From: CAYLLN01 sp036496265
Lineage (GTDB): Bacteria; Planctomycetota; Planctomycetia; Pirellulales; Pirellulaceae
Length of the DNA stretch: 6,404 bases
Reading direction: 5' to 3'
Assembly: GCA_036496265.1 (NCBI GenBank)
Contig: DASXLL010000218.1
Coordinates: forward strand, 1-6,404
Under the pieces are notes generated by a model. It searched no databases, was not told the origin of the DNA, and worked only from the letters and a program-made list of their open reading frames with translations. The translations under genes were made by a program, and so were the position numbers. Position 1 is the stretch's first letter. Every line of letters starts with the position of its first letter. Of the stretch, positions 1 to 5,132 are shown piece by piece.

Positions 1-1
1 C

Positions 2-1741
2 ACAAATCCGAAGCGGACCGTTTATTCAATCAAACGCTTCATGGGACGGCGCCACAGCGAAGTGGCCGGCGAAGAGAAGATGGTCCCTTACGAAGTCGTC
101 GGCGGTCCCGAAGACTACGTCAAGGTCCGCGCGGGCGATACGGTCGCCACGCCACCGGAAGTCTCAGCCAAAATTCTCCGCAAGCTCAAGGAGGCAGCCG
201 AGGCGTATCTCGGTCACAAGGTCAATAAGGCCGTAATCACGGTGCCGGCCTACTTCAACGACGCTCAGCGCCAGGCCACGAAAGATGCGGGCCAAATCGC
301 CGGTCTGGAAGTCGCACGAATCATTAACGAGCCGACAGCCGCGTCGCTCGCCTACGGACTCGACAAAAAGGGCGAAGAGACGATCTGCGTATTTGACCTC
401 GGGGGCGGCACGTTTGACGTTTCGATTCTCGAAGTGGCGGATGGCGTGTTCCGCGTGATTTCTACGAATGGCGATACGCACTTGGGCGGCGACGACTTCG
501 ACGAAGTCTTAATTCACTATGTCGCCGATGAATTCAAGAAAGAGCAGGGCATCGACCTCCGCAAAGATGCGATGGCGCTCCAACGCCTGCAAGAGGCCTG
601 CGAAAAGGCCAAAAAAGAGCTTAGCTCGGCACAATCCACGGACATCAATCTCCCGTTCATCACGGCCGACGCCAGTGGGCCAAAGCATTTGCAGATGTCG
701 ATCAGCCGCGCGCAGTTTGAGAAGCTGGAAGACGCGATGCTGGAGCGCGTGCGCGGGCCGGTGAAGCAGGCGCTTAAGGACGCCAAGCTCGATCCGAGCA
801 AGATCGATGAGGTCGTGCTCGTGGGCGGTTCGACACGCATCCCAAAGGTGCAAGAGATCGTCAAGGAATTGTTTGGCGGTAAGGAGCCCCACAAGGGCGT
901 CAACCCTGATGAAGTCGTGGCCGTCGGCGCGGCAATCCAGGGCGGCGTATTATCGGGCGAAGTACAGGACATTTTGCTCTTAGACGTTACTCCGCTGTCT
1001 CTTGGCATCGAAACCTTGGGCGGCGTGATGACCAAACTCGTCGAGCGCAACACCACGATTCCCGCGGAGCGGAAGCAGGTTTTCAGCACGGCCGACGATA
1101 ACCAAACTGCGGTCACGGTCCGCGTCTTCCAAGGCGAGCGTGAGATGGCCTCCGACAATCGGCTGCTGGGCCAATTCAATTTGGAAGGCATTCCGCCAGC
1201 CCCGCGCGGTGTGCCGCAGATTGAGGTCAAGTTCGACATTGACGCCAACGGAATTCTGAATGTGGCGGCCAAAGACCTTGGCACCGGCACGGAGCAGACG
1301 GTCCGGATTGAGCAGTCGAGTGGCCTCTCCGAGACCGAAATTGAGAAGATGCGCAAGGACGCCGAGTCACACGCCGACGACGACAAGAAAAAGCGCGCCT
1401 TGATCGAGGCCCGCAACGAAGGCGAATCGCGCTGCTACCAACTTGAAAAACTGATCAAGCAGCAAGGCGAAAAGCTCAAGGACAGCGACAAGCAGGCCCT
1501 GGAAGCGGCAATCGTCAAAGTTCGCGACGTGGCCAAGAATGACGATGTGGCCAAGATCAAGAGCGCCATTGGCGAGCTCGAAGCGGCGTCTCATGCAATG
1601 AGCGAGGCGCTCTATAAGTCGGCGGCTGGCGCCGGGACTGCGAATTCTGCATCAGAGGGCGGGAACGCCAGTCCTGACAGCGGCGCGGCCCCGTCGCCCG
1701 ACGACGACGCCATCGACGCCGAGTTTGAAGTAAAGTCATAA
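2..1741 (+). CDS. dnaK: Molecular chaperone DnaK (Hsp70), 5'-truncated by the window edge
   Basis: This is the ATP-driven cytosolic Hsp70 that binds exposed hydrophobic segments of unfolded proteins, working with DnaJ and GrpE. The frame is open to the left edge, and the first visible residues (TNPKRTVYSIKRFMGRR) match the family from about residue 60-65, so the ATG at 41 is internal and not the start. The 579 visible residues imply a normal full length near 640. In visible numbering, the nucleotide-binding domain has ITVPAYFNDAQRQAT (79-93), the phosphate loop DLGGGTFDV (132-140), NGDTHLGGDDFD (156-167) and VGGSTRIPKVQ (274-284). The interdomain linker DILLLDVTPLSLG is at 323-335. The beta substrate-binding domain includes FDIDANGILNVAAKDLGTG (about 411-429). 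A helical lid follows, then a Gly/Ala/Ser-rich stretch and the acidic tail DDDAIDAEFEVKS, the usual DnaK end. No frameshift or lost key residue is seen. clpB follows 82 bp downstream on the same strand. Confidence 0.98.
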   Translation, partial: TNPKRTVYSIKRFMGRRHSEVAGEEKMVPYEVVGGPEDYVKVRAGDTVATPPEVSAKILRKLKEAAEAYLGHKVNKAVITVPAYFNDAQRQATKDAGQIAGLEVARIINEPTAASLAYGLDKKGEETICVFDLGGGTFDVSILEVADGVFRVISTNGDTHLGGDDFDEVLIHYVADEFKKEQGIDLRKDAMALQRLQEACEKAKKELSSAQSTDINLPFITADASGPKHLQMSISRAQFEKLEDAMLERVRGPVKQALKDAKLDPSKIDEVVLVGGSTRIPKVQEIVKELFGGKEPHKGVNPDEVVAVGAAIQGGVLSGEVQDILLLDVTPLSLGIETLGGVMTKLVERNTTIPAERKQVFSTADDNQTAVTVRVFQGEREMASDNRLLGQFNLEGIPPAPRGVPQIEVKFDIDANGILNVAAKDLGTGTEQTVRIEQSSGLSETEIEKMRKDAESHADDDKKKRALIEARNEGESRCYQLEKLIKQQGEKLKDSDKQALEAAIVKVRDVAKNDDVAKIKSAIGELEAASHAMSEALYKSAAGAGTANSASEGGNASPDSGAAPSPDDDAIDAEFEVKS

Positions 1742-1742
1742 A

Positions 1743-1748
1743 AAGGAG
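1743..1748 (+). promoter_or_regulatory. Orphan Shine-Dalgarno AAGGAG just after the dnaK stop
   Basis: AAGGAG begins two bases after the dnaK stop codon. No ATG, GTG or TTG lies at a normal distance downstream. The next plausible start is the clpB ATG at 1824, with 75 nt between. The clpB frame is open back through this site (its in-frame stop is at 1731-1733), so the motif may be the original clpB ribosome binding site, now separated from the ATG by the inverted repeat. Its sequence is seen directly; its role is inferred. Confidence 0.4.
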
Positions 1749-1758
1749 CGGTCCGCCG

Positions 1759-1819
1759 TTAGTCGTCAGCCATCAGCCAAACGCCGACTGACGGCTGAGT
1801 GCTTAAAGCCGACGGCTAA
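1759..1819. repeat. Nested inverted repeat in the dnaK-clpB gap
   Basis: The outer arms 1759-1770 (TTAGTCGTCAGC) and 1808-1819 (GCCGACGGCTAA) pair over 12 positions with one G-U and one A-C mismatch. Inside them, TCAGCC at 1773-1778 pairs with GGCTGA at 1793-1798. An alternative stem pairs 1766-1776 with 1788-1798 at 10 of 11 positions. The left half contains the tandem heptamers GTCAGCC and ATCAGCC (1765-1778). GACGGCTGAG (1790-1799) recurs as GACGGCTAAG (1811-1820). The right arm ends four bases before the clpB ATG. There is no T-run, so it does not look like a standard intrinsic terminator. It may be a dispersed genomic repeat, a leader structure affecting clpB translation, or both. Confidence 0.65.
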
Positions 1820-1823
1820 GTAC

Positions 1824-4535
1824 ATGCCCTTCCGTTTCGACAAATTGACGATCAAGGCCCAAGAGGCGGTGGCCCGCGCGCAAGAGCTCGCGACCGAGGC
1901 GGGGAATCCGCAGATCGAGCCGATGCACCTGTTGGCCGCGCTATTGGCTGAGGACGGGGGCGTTGTCGGTCCGGTGCTCGAAAAGCTGGGGGCGAACGTC
2001 GGGCAGCTCGAGCAAATTGTTGAGGCGGAGCTCAAGCATCTGCCAAAGGCGAGCGGTGCAGCGCCTCCCCAGCCCAGCCAACAGCTCGCCAAAATCCTCG
2101 ACGCGTCTCAGGCCGAAGCCGACGGGATGAAAGACGAGTTCGTCTCGACCGAGCACTTGCTGCTCTCACTCGCCAGCAGCAAGTCAAAAGCTCACGACGT
2201 TTTGCAGCTCAATGCAATTACCAAGGACAAGCTACTCGGCGCGCTCCAAACCGTGCGTGGGAGCGCTCGCGTCACCGACCAATCGCCGGAGGGTAAGTTT
2301 CAAGCCCTCGAAAAATACGGAATTGACCTGGTCGAGCGGGCCAAGGCGGGCAAGCTTGATCCGGTGATCGGCCGCGATCAGGAAATTCGCCGCGTGATTC
2401 AGGTCCTGTCTAGACGCACCAAAAACAACCCCGTCCTGATTGGCGAGCCCGGCGTCGGCAAGACCGCCATCGCCGAAGGGTTGGCACTGCGGATCGTCCA
2501 GGCCGATGTGCCGCAAAGCCTCAAAAACAAGAGGGTCGTTGCGCTCGACTTAGGCGCGCTCATCGCCGGCACAAAGTTCCGCGGCGAATTCGAGGAACGT
2601 CTCAAGGCGCTACTCAAGGAAGTGATGGATGCGGGCAACGTAGTCCTGTTTATCGACGAGCTGCACACGGTTGTCGGCGCCGGCGCCGCCGAAGGGGGCA
2701 GCGACGCCGCTAATTTGCTCAAGCCCGCGCTCGCCCGCGGCGAACTGCGCTGCATAGGTGCAACGACGCTTAACGAGTACCGCAAGTACATTGAGAAAGA
2801 CGCGGCACTTGAGCGGCGCTTTCAGCCGGTTTTTGTCGGCGAACCCAGCGTCGAGGACACAATCGCGATTCTTCGCGGTCTCAAACCTCGCTACGAAGCC
2901 CATCACAAGGGCGTTCGCATTAAAGACTCCGCCCTCGTGGCCGCGGCCGAGCTCTCCAATCGTTACATCAGCGACCGATTCCTGCCTGACAAAGCGATCG
3001 ACTTGATGGACGAGGCGACAAGCCGGCTGGCGATGGAGCTCGAAAGTGTGCCGGCGGAGATCGATCAGGTGCAGCGGCGGCTGACGCAGCTGGAACTTGC
3101 CGCTCGTCAGCTCGAGCATGAAACTGAGGAACACGCCAAGGATCGGCTGGAAGACATCAATGAAGAAATGGGTGAGCTCAAGCGCCAGCTCGCCAGTTTG
3201 CGCGAGCAGTGGGAAGGCGAAAAGCTGGGCCTTGGCGACGTACACGAAGTTCGCCGTCGCCTGGAGGAAGCCAAGCACAAATACGAGCAACAAGCCGCCC
3301 GCATCAAGGAAATGCAGGCTGTGGGCGAAATGGTCGACGAAGCCGCCTACCAAAAACTGTATGAGCTGGACGTCGAGCAGAAGAAGCTGGCTCGCCATCT
3401 CGAGGAGGCCGCATCGAAGCAAGCCGTCACCCCAACAAAAGACGGCGACGGCCAGCATCGCCGCCGGCTCTTGCGCCAGGAAGTTGGGCCCGAGGAAATT
3501 GCCGAGGTGGTGAGCGCCTGGACCGGCATTCCCGTCACGAGCATGCTCGAGGCCGAACGGGCGAAGCTGCTGGTTCTCGAAGAACGTCTTCACCAACGCG
3601 TGATCGGCCAGGACGAAGCGGTCGAGGCTGTGGCCAACGCGGTCCGCCGTAGCCGCAGTGGCCTGCAAGATCCCAACCGGCCGATCGGTTCGTTCATCTT
3701 CTGCGGCCCGACCGGCGTGGGCAAAACCGAGCTCTGCAAAGCGCTGGCCCAAACGCTCTTCGACGACGAGCACGCCATGGTCCGGCTGGACATGAGCGAG
3801 TTCATGGAGAAGCACACGGTAAGCCGGCTGATCGGCGCGCCCCCGGGCTATGTCGGCTATGAAGAAGGGGGCAAACTGACCGAAGCGATCCGCCGTCGAC
3901 CGTACTCGGTGGTCTTACTCGATGAAATTGAAAAAGCCCATCGCGACGTCTTCAATATCCTGCTCCAGGTGCTCGACGACGGCCGCCTCACCGACAACCA
4001 CGGTCACACCGTCGACTTCACCAACACGATCATCGTGATGACCTCGAACGTCGGCAGCCAGATGATTCAAGAGCTCTCCGACGGGGGCGGTAGTTATGAA
4101 GAGATGCGGTCCGCGGTCATGGAGTCGCTCCAGACTCGGTTCCTGCCGGAGTTTCTCAACCGCATCGACGAGATTATTGTCTTCCACCCGCTCGATCGGT
4201 CGCAGATTCGCCGCATCGTCGACTTGCAAATCGAACAGCTGGCCAAATTGCTCAGGCAGCGCGACCTTAACTTGGAAGTCACCGAGCGGTCCCGGCAAGA
4301 GATTGCCAATCGGGGCTACGATCCGACTTTTGGCGCACGGCCGGTGAAACGGGTGATTCAAAACGAGCTGCAGAACCCACTCGCGTCCGAACTCTTAAAG
4401 GGCGGCTATCCCGAGGGGAGCACCGTCAAGATCGATTTCGACGGCGAAGAATTCACGTTCGCGTCGCTCTCGAACGGCCGGCCGCCGGCGGCTTCGAAGA
4501 AGGGTGAGGAAATCGTTTCGGCCCACGTGCTTTGA
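1824..4535 (+). CDS. clpB: ATP-dependent disaggregase ClpB (Hsp100)
   Basis: ClpB is a cytosolic AAA+ hexamer that pulls polypeptides out of aggregates, receiving them from DnaK. All domains are present in 903 residues, compared with about 860 for typical ClpB. The Clp N-domain covers about 1-145. NBD1 has Walker A GEPGVGKTA (207-215), pore-loop KFRGEFEERL (251-260), Walker B VLFIDE (274-279) and arginine fingers R331/R332. The middle-domain coiled coil, rich in Glu, Lys and Arg, covers about 405-540; it separates ClpB from ClpA and ClpC types. NBD2 has Walker A GPTGVGKTE (628-636), pore-loop GYVGYEEGG (675-683), Walker B VVLLDE (696-701), sensor 1 N742, arginine finger R780 and sensor 2 GAR (837-839). 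The extra length is a short basic linker near 535-550 and a tail of about 25 residues after DFDGEEFTF. The N-terminus MPFRFDKLTIKAQEA fits the family, which supports the ATG at 1824, although no Shine-Dalgarno lies directly before it. No IGL/F-type ClpP-binding tripeptide was noted, consistent with a disaggregase. Confidence 0.98.
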   Translation: MPFRFDKLTIKAQEAVARAQELATEAGNPQIEPMHLLAALLAEDGGVVGPVLEKLGANVGQLEQIVEAELKHLPKASGAAPPQPSQQLAKILDASQAEADGMKDEFVSTEHLLLSLASSKSKAHDVLQLNAITKDKLLGALQTVRGSARVTDQSPEGKFQALEKYGIDLVERAKAGKLDPVIGRDQEIRRVIQVLSRRTKNNPVLIGEPGVGKTAIAEGLALRIVQADVPQSLKNKRVVALDLGALIAGTKFRGEFEERLKALLKEVMDAGNVVLFIDELHTVVGAGAAEGGSDAANLLKPALARGELRCIGATTLNEYRKYIEKDAALERRFQPVFVGEPSVEDTIAILRGLKPRYEAHHKGVRIKDSALVAAAELSNRYISDRFLPDKAIDLMDEATSRLAMELESVPAEIDQVQRRLTQLELAARQLEHETEEHAKDRLEDINEEMGELKRQLASLREQWEGEKLGLGDVHEVRRRLEEAKHKYEQQAARIKEMQAVGEMVDEAAYQKLYELDVEQKKLARHLEEAASKQAVTPTKDGDGQHRRRLLRQEVGPEEIAEVVSAWTGIPVTSMLEAERAKLLVLEERLHQRVIGQDEAVEAVANAVRRSRSGLQDPNRPIGSFIFCGPTGVGKTELCKALAQTLFDDEHAMVRLDMSEFMEKHTVSRLIGAPPGYVGYEEGGKLTEAIRRRPYSVVLLDEIEKAHRDVFNILLQVLDDGRLTDNHGHTVDFTNTIIVMTSNVGSQMIQELSDGGGSYEEMRSAVMESLQTRFLPEFLNRIDEIIVFHPLDRSQIRRIVDLQIEQLAKLLRQRDLNLEVTERSRQEIANRGYDPTFGARPVKRVIQNELQNPLASELLKGGYPEGSTVKIDFDGEEFTFASLSNGRPPAASKKGEEIVSAHVL

Positions 4536-4538
4536 AAA

Positions 4539-4573
4539 ACGACGAAGTACTAACGATGAATTGCCAATTGCTT
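4539..4573. repeat. Degenerate 7-nt-unit repeat between clpB and the small gene
   Basis: The 66-bp convergent gap contains ACGACGA at 4539 and ACGATGA at 4553, exactly two 7-nt units apart, followed directly by ATTGCCA (4560-4566) and ATTGCTT (4567-4573). The match is weak, but the period equals that of the clearer GATTNNN array at 5086-5113 and the GTCAGCC pair at 1765-1778. I see no convincing hairpin plus T-run terminator for clpB in this gap. Confidence 0.35.
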
Positions 4574-4601
4574 TTCAATCCTCATTCAGACAGCGTCATT
4601 C

Positions 4602-4796
4602 TCACCGGTCCACTTCAGCCAGGCCCCAATTGGCGATCAGCACTTCGGCCCCCGGCGTAATGTCGCGGAGCTTGCGCGCGATTTCTACTTTTTCGCTCTT
4701 AGTGGCTTTGACCATCCGCTTCTTCAGACGAGTGACTTGCAGACGGCGCTTCTGCCGCTTTCGGAGCTCAGTCTTTCGTTCGCTGCAAGTACTCAA
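4602..4796 (-). CDS. Small basic conserved-looking protein, planctomycete type (DUF6800-like by recollection)
   Basis: This gene encodes 64 residues of unknown function. The start chosen is TTG at 4796-4794, because AGGAG lies 6 nt upstream (4807-4803) and the protein then begins MSTCSERKTELRKRQKRR. The longer reading from the ATG at 4871-4869 adds 25 low-complexity residues and would start close to or before the predicted transcription start. Residues 7-30 are dominated by Arg and Lys and look helical. Residues 33-45 (KSEKVEIARKLRD) continue as an amphipathic helix. The C-terminus TPGAEVLIANWGLAEVDR is compact and hydrophobic. From memory this pattern (SERKTELRRRRKR, then TPGAEVIIANWGL) recurs as a short planctomycete family, which I recall as DUF6800; this was not searched. 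The basic N-half would suit binding to nucleic acid or the ribosome, but that is speculation. It converges with clpB and diverges from the tRNA. There is no signal peptide or membrane segment. Confidence 0.75.
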   Translation of the reverse strand: MSTCSERKTELRKRQKRRLQVTRLKKRMVKATKSEKVEIARKLRDITPGAEVLIANWGLAEVDR

Positions 4797-4802
4797 GGGA
4801 TT

Positions 4803-4807
4803 CTCCT
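4803..4807 (-). promoter_or_regulatory. Ribosome binding site that sets the TTG start of the small gene
   Basis: On the minus strand AGGAG is followed by six bases and then TTG. It is the only good Shine-Dalgarno upstream of the conserved part of the frame, and it decides in favour of the 64-residue protein over the 89-residue reading. Confidence 0.7.
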
Positions 4808-4873
4808 CGCCTGTGTGAATTGTTGTTGGCTGCGGTGCGTTAGAAACCGCGATCGCGCCCTGTGGAACCACAC

Positions 4874-4902
4874 TTTGTATCAGTCGGCTGGCCCGCCGTC
4901 AA
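4874..4902 (-). promoter_or_regulatory. Sigma-70-like promoter of the small gene
   Basis: On the minus strand, TTGACG (4902-4897, 5 of 6 to consensus) is followed by exactly 17 nt and TACAAA (4879-4874, 4 of 6). Transcription would begin near 4867, giving a leader of about 70 nt before the TTG at 4796. An interrupted palindrome, TGTGG-AA-CCACA (4861-4872), lies over the expected start point. A perfect CGCGATCGCG palindrome (4848-4857) lies in the leader. Assigned by eye only. Confidence 0.5.
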
Positions 4903-4907
4903 CGTGG

Positions 4908-4936
4908 CGCAAGCATTGTCCTGCAAACAGCTTGCG
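4908..4936. repeat. 7-bp inverted repeat between the two divergent promoters
   Basis: CGCAAGC (4908-4914) and GCTTGCG (4930-4936) are perfect inverted copies separated by 15 nt. They lie behind the -35 elements of both divergent promoters, a position that suits an operator or activator site. A short hairpin of no function is equally possible. Confidence 0.35.
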
Positions 4937-4948
4937 ATTCCCGCGAGA

Positions 4949-4977
4949 TTGACACTCAAATCATCTCCGCGTAGAGT
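4949..4977 (+). promoter_or_regulatory. Sigma-70-like promoter of tRNA-Ser
   Basis: A perfect -35 TTGACA (4949-4954), a 17-nt spacer and the -10-like TAGAGT (4972-4977, 4 of 6) place the transcription start near 4984, only about 6 nt before the mature tRNA 5' end at 4990. That arrangement is common for single tRNA genes in bacteria. An interrupted palindrome ACCAC-AC-GTGGT (4981-4992) overlaps the start region and the first bases of the tRNA. Confidence 0.6.
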
Positions 4978-4989
4978 CAAACCACACGT

Positions 4990-5076
4990 GGTCGGGTGGC
5001 CGAGTGGTTGAAGGCACCGGTCTTGAAAACCGGCGTACGGGAAACCGTACCGGGGGTTCGAATCCCTCCCCGACCG
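4990..5076 (+). tRNA. tRNA-Ser(UGA)
   Basis: The complete 87-nt class II tRNA folds by eye. The acceptor stem is GGTCGGG (4990-4996) with CCCGACC (5069-5075), and the discriminator is G5076. The D arm is GCCGAGTGGTTGAAGGC. The anticodon stem is CCGGT/ACCGG (5017-5021 and 5029-5033) around the loop CTTGAAA, giving anticodon TGA at 5024-5026, which reads UCA. The long variable arm GTACGG-GAAA-CCGTAC is typical of serine tRNA. The T arm is GGGGG-TTCGAAT-CCCTC (one G-U pair). The 3' CCA is not encoded (the next bases are TTC), so it must be added by the CCA-adding enzyme. The gene stands alone, with its own promoter just upstream. Confidence 0.97.
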
Positions 5077-5085
5077 TTCATTTGT

Positions 5086-5113
5086 GATTGCCGATTGCGG
5101 ATTTCAGATTGGA
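5086..5113. repeat. Four tandem GATTNNN heptamers between the tRNA and the permease
   Basis: GATTGCC, GATTGCG, GATTTCA and GATTGGA follow each other without gaps over 28 bp. They fill half of the 56-bp gap between the tRNA 3' end and the stop codon of the oppositely directed permease. This resembles the heptanucleotide short tandem repeats known from cyanobacterial genomes, and I recall similar intergenic strings in planctomycetes. No hairpin with a T-run is evident. Confidence 0.6.
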
Positions 5114-5132
5114 ATGGCGAATGTGTTTGGCC

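Noticed and set aside
517..1416. 299-codon open frame antisense to dnaK
   Set aside because: It is contained in the well-supported dnaK gene and its Ser-rich translation shows no recognisable domain.
1759..1819. Inverted repeat as an intrinsic terminator of dnaK or as a CIRCE operator
   Set aside because: There is no T-run after the stem, and the arms do not match the CIRCE half-site TTAGCACTC beyond the first four bases.
2610..3815. 401-codon open frame antisense to clpB
   Set aside because: It lies wholly inside clpB, has no family resemblance, and is a typical by-product of GC-rich coding sequence on the opposite strand.
4563..4634. Inverted pair GCCAATTG / CAATTGGC as a clpB terminator
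   Set aside because: The arms are 56 nt apart, one lies in the coding end of the small gene, and no T-run follows. Probably chance.
4848..4857. CGCGATCGCG, which contains the cyanobacterial HIP1 octamer GCGATCGC
   Set aside because: I noticed only one copy in 6.4 kb, so there is no sign of the high iteration that defines HIP1.
4797..4871. 25-residue N-terminal extension of the small minus-strand protein
   Set aside because: The ATG has no Shine-Dalgarno and lies near or before the predicted transcription start. The added residues are low complexity, and TTG at 4796 has AGGAG six bases upstream.
4990..5076. tRNA-Ser as an integration (attachment) site for a mobile element
   Set aside because: No duplicated tRNA 3' end, integrase or other mobile gene is seen; the neighbouring permease is ordinary chromosomal content.
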